This document shows, one piece after another, positions 16,247 through 23,895 of a DNA stretch of 64,000 nucleotides (position 1 is its first letter; each line of letters opens with the position of its first letter). The notes below the pieces were generated by a model. That model did no database searches, was not told the DNA's origin, and saw only the letters and a program-made list of their open reading frames with translations. The translations under genes and the position numbers were made by a program. The DNA comes from UBA2336 sp036787955 (GTDB lineage: Bacteria; Bacteroidota; Bacteroidia; Cytophagales; Cyclobacteriaceae), in contig DAIQOI010000007.1 in assembly GCA_036787955.1 (NCBI GenBank), positions 88,326-152,325 of the forward strand, written 5' to 3'.

Positions 16247-19200
16247 TCATCCGGTGTATTCACTTGGCAGCTGGCCGAACTCTTCCTTAAAGGCTTTGCT
16301 GAAATGGGAAAGGTTTTCGTATCCCACCTGGTAGGCCACCTGCGAAACCGGGGCGGCTTTTGCAGCAAGAAGCTGAGCTGCCCGTTGTAATTTTAATTTG
16401 CGGATAAATGCCGAAGGTGAAAGCCCGGTGATGGCCATCATTTTCCGGTAGCATTGTTCACGGCCCAGGTTAAGCTCGGAAGCTAACCGTTCAACCGAAA
16501 GCGAAGCATCGCCCATATTGGCTTCGACAAATGTTTTAGCCTTCATAATAAATTGCTCCGAAGCCGAAACCGCTTTTACCGGTGTGGCTTTTGTAAGCAG
16601 GTTAAGTTTGATGTGTTCCTGCAGTTTTTCACGAAGCCGCACCAGGTTTTGCACTTTAAAAATCAGTTCCTCTTTGTTGAAGGGCTTGATAAGGTAATCA
16701 TCCGCCCCGGTTTGAAGGCCGGTAAGTTTATGTTCGTCAGCCGCTTTGGCCGTGAGCATGATGAACGGAATGTGGTTGGTATGCGGATCGTTTTTTATAC
16801 GTTTACAAAATTCAAGGCCATCCATTTCGGGCATCATCAGGTCACTGATGATCATATCCGGAATTTCCTTCCGTGCTTTTTCTAATCCTTCTTTGCCGTG
16901 ACGGGCTTCACTGTAACGATAAGTTGATCCCAAACAGCTTTTTATTAAAGTGCGGATGTCTTCATTGTCTTCCACCAGTAAGAGCAAGGGCAGGTGTTCT
17001 ATTTCACCGCTTTGGGTGGTTGCGGGTTGGTTTACGGGTTTGTCAGGTTTTTCAGTTTCCGCCACCACAGGCATGGTTGATGGTTGAAGGGGCAACGTAA
17101 CGGTAAATACCGTTCCTTTTCCGGGCGTACTTTCCACATGGATGATGCCCCGCATCAGTTCTGTATACTCCTTAACCAGTGCCAGGCCGATACCTGTGCC
17201 TTCGGCATGGCTGCTGTCGGAGGCTTCAACCTGGTAAAATCTGTCGAAAATATGTTCCAGTTTACTGGCGGGTATGCCGCGGCCGGTATCTTCAACGGTA
17301 AATGAAAATTTATTTTCCTGAAATTGTGCCGATACCTTAACCTGTCCACCGGAAGGGGTGAACTTCATGGCATTGGAAATGAGGTTGATGAGGATGGTCT
17401 CAATTTTCTCCGCATCTCCGAGAACGTTGGGTAAGGGTTCGGTTAGCTGCCATTGAAAATTAATGTTGCGTGATTCGGCCAAACTGGTGAATTGTACTAT
17501 TGCTGAACGGCACAACGCGGCAAGGTCCAATGGTTTTACATCCAGTTTAGCTTCGTTGGCATCGAGTTTGGCCAGGTCAAGCAACTGGTTAATTAGTTTC
17601 AGCAGCCGTTGTGCGTTGTTTTTAATGAGGTTAAGTTGCCGAACAGCTTCCTTATCGGTGGTTTTTTCCAGCAGTTGTTCGGCAGGGCCTTGTATTAAGG
17701 TTAAAGGTGTGCGGAACTCATGGGTGATGTTTGAGAAGAATTTGGTTTTCAGATGATCGAGTTCGCGAAGCGTTTGTTTTTCCTTCTGCTCCATGGCCAA
17801 CTGGGCTTTCAGGCGTTCGCGGTTAACGATCTGTTTTCTGGCAAACCACAGCAGTGCGGTAAACAGCAAAGCATATCCTGCATAAGCCCAGCTTGTTTTC
17901 CACCACGGTGGCAGGATGGTGACGGTAAGGGCTGCAGCATTTACATGCCAGATGCCATAGGCATCGCATGCCTGTAACTGCAGCACATACGTTCCCGGTG
18001 GAATATTCGTATACGAAGCAAACTGTCGGTTGTTGTTATAAATCCAGTCGTGATCAAAACCGGTTAGGCGATAGGCATAGAGGTGCTGTTCGGGTTGTTT
18101 GTAATCGAGTAAAGAAAATTCAAAGGAGAAGAAATTTTGGTTGTAATTAAGCACAATGGAATTACGGTAAGCCGGATGAATGATGGCTTCATCATTTGGT
18201 AGCGGATTAGGATTATTGGCAGAGAGTTCAAACCGCGTAAGCAGAACAGGCGTGCTGGTAGTTTCAGGGACAGGTGTTAACAACGGAAGCGCATAAAGCC
18301 CCGATGGCAGGTTAAATATTACCCTGGTAGTGTTTATGAAATAAAAAGAGGGCACATCACCAAAGTCATAGATGCCTGTTTTTTTTGTTGTACCGTCCGG
18401 GTTAACAAGAAAATATCCTTTATCTGAAACAGTCAGCACGCCTTCGGGTGTAGTATAAATTTGTGATCCAATGGCACCTGATAATATGGCAGGTTTATGG
18501 ATTACAATTCCGTCCGTTGTCAGGGCATTCACTCCTTCCGAAGTTGCGGCCCATAATAACCCACTGTTATCAAAGCATAACCCCCTTACATAATTGCTGC
18601 TTAGGCCGCTATGGCTGTTGACAGATGTAGCCTTACCGGATATTTGGTTGATAATAAACAATCCCTGTGTTGCAGTGCCGGCGGCAAGATGGCTGCCGGC
18701 AATAGCAAGAGCCGTAACGCTGGTGGCGGGTACTATTTTATTTGAAATCTGCGTAAAAGTAAGGTGGTCGTCATTAAGCCGGCTCAGTCCGAAGGGCGTT
18801 CCTACCCATAACCGGTCGTCATCATCAGCAGCAAGTGCCATAACATCATTATGAGGCAAGGCAGCGGGATTACCGGGCTCACGCCTGTAATAGGTAATTT
18901 TTTGTGTGGACGGAGTAAATGCGGTGAGTCCGTTTTCGGTACCGAAATAAACGGTGCCATTTTTCAGTTCCCATACTGCAGCCACCCGGTTGCCGCTTAG
19001 GGTTAGTTTTCCGGGTTTACCGGCATAGTGCAGATGAAAAAATTCGGGTGAGCCGGTTTTAAAAAGATATACTCCTTCAGCTTCAGATATGAGGCACGAC
19101 CAGTTGCGAAGCCGGGTAATCCATTGAATTTTTTGTGGTATTTTAAAAGGAACAGGAAATTGCTGAACTTCTTTGGGAAAATCTACCTGATAGATACCCC

Positions 19201-20200
19201 GGGCATTGGTGCCGGCCCAAACCATACCGTTTTCGTCAAGGAAGAGTCCGGGCACTTCTTTGGCTTCTATGCCCATCAGCCCACCCGGCCTGAAGTATTC
19301 ATTTTTAAACTTACCGGTTTCTGTATCAAGAAAGGTTATACCACCACCCCAGGTGCTGATCCATAATTTATTATCATAATCGGCAATTACATTCCAGATG
19401 GAGTTGTGGGGCAGACTTCCCGCATCGTCAGGAACATGCGTGTAGTGTTGCCATACTTTGGTTTGCGGATTGTAACATACCAATCCCCCATAGGTTCCCA
19501 GCCAGATGTTTCCGTTCTGGTCAGCGGTAATACTACGTACTACGTTTGCTCGTTCATTAATAACAGGGTCATTGTGAGAAACAGTTAGCTGTTCAAATTT
19601 TTGCAAAGTGGCATCAAATTTACCGAAGCCATCACCATTTGTCCCCAACCATACCCACCTGTTATCTGAGAAGTAAATGGAAATAACATTGGAGTTAGGC
19701 AACGGCTTAAATTTTTCAACCGTGAATTGCTGCGGATGAATGCGATGGAGATTTTCTGAACCAACCCATACGGTGCCATCAGGTGCAAGCGACAAGGCTG
19801 AAAAACGTTTTACTTTCCGAAAATCCTCATCGCGTATGATATCGGCAAGCCTGTCTGATTTTCCGGTGGCGGGATTAAAGCGGTTCAGTCCTGCATTCAG
19901 CGTACTGACCCACAGAAATCCCTGGTGGTCTTCAATTATTTCAATTATAAAAGAGTCGCTTAGCGAAGTACTGTCGGCCGGCTTGTGGGTGTAGGTGGTA
20001 AATGCATGACCATCGTACCGCACCAGGCCATTTGATGTACCAAACCACATAAATCCTTTGCTGTCCTGCAGAATACTGTACACGGTACCGACAGGCCGGG
20101 GAAAATGACGGCTGAGGGAGCTTTGAGCATGTGCCGATAAGCAGGCAGGCATTAAGCAGATAATAAGAAAATAGCGCACAAACATTGATGACAAAGACAT
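16247..20200 (-). CDS. Hybrid two-component system protein (sensor, receiver and AraC output in one chain)
   Basis: 1317 residues from the ATG at 20200 (the frame also has a TTG at 20206). Order: signal peptide, two seven-bladed propellers made of Reg_prop repeats (SKGFMWFGTSNGLVRYDG, NIWLGTYGGLVCYN), a Y_Y_Y domain (about 695-770), one membrane helix (WAYAGYALLFTALLWFA), HisKA with phosphorylated H827 in NITHEFRTPL, HATPase, a receiver with D1120 in IISDLMMPEMDG, and an AraC-type helix-turn-helix at the C-terminus. Such HTCS proteins sense a periplasmic ligand, often an oligosaccharide, and switch nearby genes. No susC/susD pair is in view, so the target is uncertain; the divergent secreted protein or the downstream minus-strand block are candidates. 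Confidence 0.93.
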   Translation of the reverse strand: MSLSSMFVRYFLIICLMPACLSAHAQSSLSRHFPRPVGTVYSILQDSKGFMWFGTSNGLVRYDGHAFTTYTHKPADSTSLSDSFIIEIIEDHQGFLWVSTLNAGLNRFNPATGKSDRLADIIRDEDFRKVKRFSALSLAPDGTVWVGSENLHRIHPQQFTVEKFKPLPNSNVISIYFSDNRWVWLGTNGDGFGKFDATLQKFEQLTVSHNDPVINERANVVRSITADQNGNIWLGTYGGLVCYNPQTKVWQHYTHVPDDAGSLPHNSIWNVIADYDNKLWISTWGGGITFLDTETGKFKNEYFRPGGLMGIEAKEVPGLFLDENGMVWAGTNARGIYQVDFPKEVQQFPVPFKIPQKIQWITRLRNWSCLISEAEGVYLFKTGSPEFFHLHYAGKPGKLTLSGNRVAAVWELKNGTVYFGTENGLTAFTPSTQKITYYRREPGNPAALPHNDVMALAADDDDRLWVGTPFGLSRLNDDHLTFTQISNKIVPATSVTALAIAGSHLAAGTATQGLFIINQISGKATSVNSHSGLSSNYVRGLCFDNSGLLWAATSEGVNALTTDGIVIHKPAILSGAIGSQIYTTPEGVLTVSDKGYFLVNPDGTTKKTGIYDFGDVPSFYFINTTRVIFNLPSGLYALPLLTPVPETTSTPVLLTRFELSANNPNPLPNDEAIIHPAYRNSIVLNYNQNFFSFEFSLLDYKQPEQHLYAYRLTGFDHDWIYNNNRQFASYTNIPPGTYVLQLQACDAYGIWHVNAAALTVTILPPWWKTSWAYAGYALLFTALLWFARKQIVNRERLKAQLAMEQKEKQTLRELDHLKTKFFSNITHEFRTPLTLIQGPAEQLLEKTTDKEAVRQLNLIKNNAQRLLKLINQLLDLAKLDANEAKLDVKPLDLAALCRSAIVQFTSLAESRNINFQWQLTEPLPNVLGDAEKIETILINLISNAMKFTPSGGQVKVSAQFQENKFSFTVEDTGRGIPASKLEHIFDRFYQVEASDSSHAEGTGIGLALVKEYTELMRGIIHVESTPGKGTVFTVTLPLQPSTMPVVAETEKPDKPVNQPATTQSGEIEHLPLLLLVEDNEDIRTLIKSCLGSTYRYSEARHGKEGLEKARKEIPDMIISDLMMPEMDGLEFCKRIKNDPHTNHIPFIMLTAKAADEHKLTGLQTGADDYLIKPFNKEELIFKVQNLVRLREKLQEHIKLNLLTKATPVKAVSASEQFIMKAKTFVEANMGDASLSVERLASELNLGREQCYRKMMAITGLSPSAFIRKLKLQRAAQLLAAKAAPVSQVAYQVGYENLSHFSKAFKEEFGQLPSEYTG

Positions 20201-20315
20201 TAACAAGTTAAAAAGAAATCAGTTGAATGGCCAATGCAACCTCTACGGTAAACTATGTTACCCTGACGTTATCAGCACTTCAGCAGAATATTGAAATTTG
20301 TAATCCAACCATTGA

Positions 20316-22196
20316 ATGATATCCATGAAATTACATGTTCTGCTTACCCTTTTGGTTTTAGTAACCACCGCGACTTTCGGTCAAAAAAAGGTCATCCCGG
20401 TAACCGTATCCGGCTTCAGCGGCATGACCTTGCCACAGGGCACCACACAGGATAACCGGCTGCTCAGCACGGCCACTGCTGCGGTTTTGCTGGAAGGTGA
20501 GGCAAAAAAATGGGATGTAAAAATAACCGCAGCGGAGGTGCTCACCCTGCCAGCAAAGAGCACGGGCTGGAGCAGAGGCCGGTTTGAAGAACTTATCCGC
20601 CAGGCCGGCTGGCAGATTTTTACCACAGATAACCCGCAGTTCGGCTGGCTGGTTCGCGGTCATGAATATCTCTTTTACTACTATGACGAACCTGCCCAGC
20701 GCACCGATTTGTATTTCGGCAGACCCGATGGTAAACCCAACCTGCCATCGACCGAACCAACCACCTTCACACAGCCTTCATCACAACAGGCTACCAATCC
20801 GGCAACTATTCAGAACCCCTCTTCAAATAATATTACCGGTACCTGGATGAAATCTTCATCAACTTCCGGCAACATGGCCTACGGATATGCTAAATGTCAG
20901 TATATATTTTATGATGATGGCTCGTATGTGTTTTATGCCAAAACCTTCGATATGAATACACCGCAGATGGTGCTGCGCAAGGAAAAGGGCAGCTACGTCA
21001 TCAGCGGAAGCACATTATCTGTAACACCGTCTTCATCGGTTGTGCAGACCTGGAGCAAGAAAGACAATGCCGACAAATGGGGAACGATGCTGAAAGCACA
21101 GCAGGGTACGCCTGAAAATACGATCTATACCCTGCGTTTCGAAAAGTTTGGTGATAAGCTCAACCTGTTGCTTTCACCGGTAAACGGAAAAACCACCGCC
21201 CGCGAAGGTGCTTTCGGTGTCAACAGCAGTTTTCCGAATACATATTTTTATGAAATCCCACCGGATGATTCCTATTTAATCGAACTGCCGGAAGGTGAAA
21301 AACCGACAGGAACGGAGAAAAAAAATGAACCTGCTGTTGTACAAACTGTTCAGCCTAATTCTTCCCCATCACAGCCTAACCAAACCCGCGGTTATACCTA
21401 TTGGGTAACCAATTGGGATGACGGCTGGGTTTCGACCATTGAAGAAGACAAAGTAGTTGTAACCAAAGGCAACGTTCGTGTGCATTTATATTATGCACTA
21501 CAGCATGATGATTACTCACGGGCTGCGGGAAGGGACTTTTTCTGGGATACGTATCTAACCAAAGAATTCCGCATACTTTCCAAGCAGTATCGCGATGAGG
21601 CGATGGCCATTCTTAAAGCACCTTATATTGAAGGCACCGCCATTGATCCGAAAACCGGGAAAAACTGTTTTCTGGCATTTTATGTCTCTTCCGGTTCAGG
21701 CTTCATGTTTCCGGTGGTGGCCGTTGCCCCGGATGAAGCAACCATCAGAAAAACATTTCCAAATGCACACAAGGAATACGATTCGGAACTCCCCGGTATG
21801 AGCCGATACAATAGTTTTGCAGTTTCATTATCCGACATTGTAGGCAAGTGGAGTGGTGGCAGTAGTGCTGCTATGAACCTGTATAATGCCTATACGGGAA
21901 CATATGCGGGTATGTCGGCAGTGGCTATGAGCGATGAGTTTGAATTTTTTCCGAACGGTGATTACCGGAGTAAGCATCAGGGTGCATCCGGTATGGTAGG
22001 CACGATGTCAACCTATTCTTTGGAATACAAAGGGAAAGCCACCGTCAGGAACTGGGAAATCATACTACCCAACCGCTGGGAAGGAAAAACGAGCACTTTT
22101 CACGCCTGGTTTGAAGCGGTGAGAGGCGGACGCATACTCAACCTGCAGGATAAGCAGTACAGAGGTAGCACATATAGTTTGGTGAAAGAACAGTAA
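20316..22196 (+). CDS. Secreted protein with two lipocalin-like segments, function unknown
   Basis: 626 residues with a signal peptide (LHVLLTLLVLVTTATFG, cleavage before Q); the second ATG at 20325 is an equally good start. Two regions look like related lipocalin-type beta domains: about 175-330 (GTWMKSSS...YIFYDDGSYVFYAKTF) and 507-626 (GKWSGGSS...EFEFFPNGDYRSKHQG, NRWEGKTSTFHAWFEA). Between them is a linker rich in Pro/Gln/Ser and a segment resembling neither. It is divergent from the hybrid sensor gene (115 bp between starts), so it may be its target. A degraded copy of its 3' end lies about 150 bp downstream. Confidence 0.7.
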   Translation: MISMKLHVLLTLLVLVTTATFGQKKVIPVTVSGFSGMTLPQGTTQDNRLLSTATAAVLLEGEAKKWDVKITAAEVLTLPAKSTGWSRGRFEELIRQAGWQIFTTDNPQFGWLVRGHEYLFYYYDEPAQRTDLYFGRPDGKPNLPSTEPTTFTQPSSQQATNPATIQNPSSNNITGTWMKSSSTSGNMAYGYAKCQYIFYDDGSYVFYAKTFDMNTPQMVLRKEKGSYVISGSTLSVTPSSSVVQTWSKKDNADKWGTMLKAQQGTPENTIYTLRFEKFGDKLNLLLSPVNGKTTAREGAFGVNSSFPNTYFYEIPPDDSYLIELPEGEKPTGTEKKNEPAVVQTVQPNSSPSQPNQTRGYTYWVTNWDDGWVSTIEEDKVVVTKGNVRVHLYYALQHDDYSRAAGRDFFWDTYLTKEFRILSKQYRDEAMAILKAPYIEGTAIDPKTGKNCFLAFYVSSGSGFMFPVVAVAPDEATIRKTFPNAHKEYDSELPGMSRYNSFAVSLSDIVGKWSGGSSAAMNLYNAYTGTYAGMSAVAMSDEFEFFPNGDYRSKHQGASGMVGTMSTYSLEYKGKATVRNWEIILPNRWEGKTSTFHAWFEAVRGGRILNLQDKQYRGSTYSLVKEQ

Positions 22197-22237
22197 ATTG
22201 TCCGGCACCTTTAATTTGCAGGACAACCTCCGGTGTA

Positions 22238-22333
22238 TTACATTCTTTCAATCTTCGGTTTAGTTTCCAATAGCTCCTTCATGCCCAAAATATCAAAAAC
22301 AAACGTGTATTCCAGCGCTACTTCTTTCAGTCT
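22238..22333 (-). pseudogene. 3'-end remnant of a prolyl oligopeptidase-like gene
   Basis: On the minus strand this encodes RLKEVALEYTFVFDILG followed by a short divergent tail and a TAA. The first 17 residues are identical to the C-terminal part of the intact S9 peptidase at 23.9-26.1 kb, and the DNA is about 80% alike by eye. The homology stops abruptly at about 22333. It is a diverged remnant of a second copy, not a gene. Confidence 0.75.
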
Positions 22334-22342
22334 TTTAACATT

Positions 22343-22574
22343 TACACCCGCAAGTACCAGCGCTTCGGGAATGGTGGGCAGCATGACATGCTTCAGCCAG
22401 AAATACGGGGATACACTAAAACTCCGAACCGGGACATCACCATGACCAACCGCTGGGAAGGAAAAACCGAGCACTGGTGGGCGCTGTTTAAAACCGTTCG
22501 GAGCGGCTGGGTTTTGCACATTACGGATAAAGCCGGTCCGGATACTGTGAATTTTTTAGTACAAATTTGCATTT
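22343..22574 (+). pseudogene. Frameshifted 3'-end remnant of a lipocalin-like gene
   Basis: Three frame pieces match the last 70 residues of the secreted protein at 20.3-22.2 kb: YTRKYQ (matching YRSKHQ), then ASGMVGSM in another frame (matching ASGMVGTM), then NRWEGKTEHWWALFKTVRSG (matching NRWEGKTSTFHAWFEAVRGG). At least two frame changes make it a pseudogene. It directly abuts the peptidase remnant and runs up to the palindrome in front of the ATPase gene. Confidence 0.72.
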
Positions 22575-22592
22575 AAAATGCAAATTTGTACT
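22558..22592. repeat. Perfect 35-bp palindrome upstream of the AAA/DUF4143 gene
   Basis: Arms AGTACAAATTTGCATTT (22558-22574) and exact complement (22576-22592) around a single A. It ends 11 bp before the ATG of the ATPase gene, so it must overlap the promoter. It could be an operator for an autoregulator or the end of a mobile unit. Confidence 0.85.
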
Positions 22593-22603
22593 ATTTTTAA
22601 TGC

Positions 22604-23755
22604 ATGATACCGAGGCATGTTGAGGGTTATTTACAATCTGTTTACAGGCATTTTCCGGTAGTATTTTTAACCGGACCCAGGCAATCGGGTAAAACTACCT
22701 TGGTGAAGGCCTTGTTTAAAAATCTGCCGTATGTTTTATTGGAACTGCCTGACCAGCAGCTCCTGGCGCGCGAAGACCCGCGTTCATTCTTAATAAAATA
22801 TGCCAAGGGGGCCATTCTCGATGAAGTGCAGCATGTACCAGAGTTATTTTCTTACATCCAAGGGATAGTAGATGATGACCGTGAAGTTAGATTTATACTC
22901 ACCGGTTCTCAAAATTTTTTGCTGAATGAAAAGATAACTCAGTCCCTGGCGGGCCGTGCGGGCATGGTCACACTGCTGCCGTTATCGTTGAAAGAACTCA
23001 GCGATAAAATCCCGGCAACGCAATATGAAGCGTGGATCGTGCGGGGTTTTTATCCCGAACTGTTCAATCGTCAGGTTCCGTCTGAATTATTTTATCCCGC
23101 GTACGTTCAAACCTACCTCGAACGTGATGTGCGCAGTCTGCAAAATATCGCCAGCCTGACGCAATTTAATTTGTTTTTGAAACTATGTGCCGGCCGTACC
23201 GGCCAGGTGTTGAACCTGAGCGCACTGGCAGCCGATGCCGGAGTTTCTGTTAATACCAGCAAAGCGTGGCTTTCGGTTTTGGAAGCAAGTTATATCGTGT
23301 TCAGGCTGCAACCCTACTACAAGAGTTTCAACAAGCGGTTGGTAAAATCACCCAAGCTTTATTTTACGGATACAGGATTAGCTTGTTACCTGCTCGGTAT
23401 TAAGAGCGTTGCACAATTGTCAACCCATTACGCGCTGGGCGCTTTGTTTGAAAACTTTGTTATCGCAGAATGTTACAAACAGCGATTGGCCCGTGGTAAG
23501 AGTGGGGGGCTATATTACTGGAAAGACAACAAAGGAACGGAGGTAGACTTGCTGGTGGAGGACGGGAACGACATCAAGGCGTATGAGATCAAAGCCGGAA
23601 GAACCGCCAACACATCCTATTTTAAAAACCTGATTTACTGGAATAAATTGAATCAAAACAATACACAAAGTACAGTGATTTACGGCGGGGATTTAAGTCA
23701 GGATATTTCAGGTTGCAGGTTGATAAGCTGGAAGGAGATGGTTTCAGAATTTTAA
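22604..23755 (+). CDS. AAA-type ATPase with DUF4143 domain
   Basis: 383 residues. N-terminal AAA_14 domain with Walker A GPRQSGKTTL (K30) and Walker B GAILDEVQHV, then sensor-like FILTGSQNFLL. The C-terminal DUF4143 part contains a nuclease-like fold signature, WKDNKGTEVDLLVEDGN then YEIKAG, which fits a PD-(D/E)XK-type core. The family is abundant, sporadic and often multi-copy in Bacteroidota; its role is not settled, with defence or mobile-element functions often proposed. The context here is an accessory island: remnants of two flanking gene types before it, a perfect palindrome in front, a hairpin terminator behind. Codon use is not visibly different from its neighbours. Confidence 0.9.
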   Translation: MIPRHVEGYLQSVYRHFPVVFLTGPRQSGKTTLVKALFKNLPYVLLELPDQQLLAREDPRSFLIKYAKGAILDEVQHVPELFSYIQGIVDDDREVRFILTGSQNFLLNEKITQSLAGRAGMVTLLPLSLKELSDKIPATQYEAWIVRGFYPELFNRQVPSELFYPAYVQTYLERDVRSLQNIASLTQFNLFLKLCAGRTGQVLNLSALAADAGVSVNTSKAWLSVLEASYIVFRLQPYYKSFNKRLVKSPKLYFTDTGLACYLLGIKSVAQLSTHYALGALFENFVIAECYKQRLARGKSGGLYYWKDNKGTEVDLLVEDGNDIKAYEIKAGRTANTSYFKNLIYWNKLNQNNTQSTVIYGGDLSQDISGCRLISWKEMVSEF

Positions 23756-23763
23756 TATTAGTA

Positions 23764-23805
23764 AATAAAAAAAGTCGTCCTACAACTACCAGTCGAAGGA
23801 CGACT
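23764..23805 (-). terminator. Terminator of the S9 peptidase gene (minus strand)
   Basis: Read on the minus strand: AGTCGTCCT, a 15-nt loop, AGGACGACT, then a run TTTTTTTATTT. It lies 90 bp after the peptidase stop and just behind the convergent ATPase gene, so it may act both ways as a barrier. Confidence 0.75.
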
Positions 23806-23895
23806 GTATCAGCGCTTCGGAAAACCGCTTTTTTGATGGCCGGCTTAGCTTTGTGTTCTGAGTTTTGTTCAGGTTTCGTATTTCCCTTCTTTTAA

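Noticed and set aside
16247..22196. Polysaccharide utilisation locus
   Set aside because: There is an HTCS regulator but no SusC/SusD pair and no glycoside hydrolase or lyase that can be recognised.
22558..23805. Insertion sequence with terminal inverted repeats around the AAA/DUF4143 gene
   Set aside because: The palindrome in front has no matching copy behind the gene, the hairpin behind is a different sequence with a T run, and no transposase or target duplication was seen.
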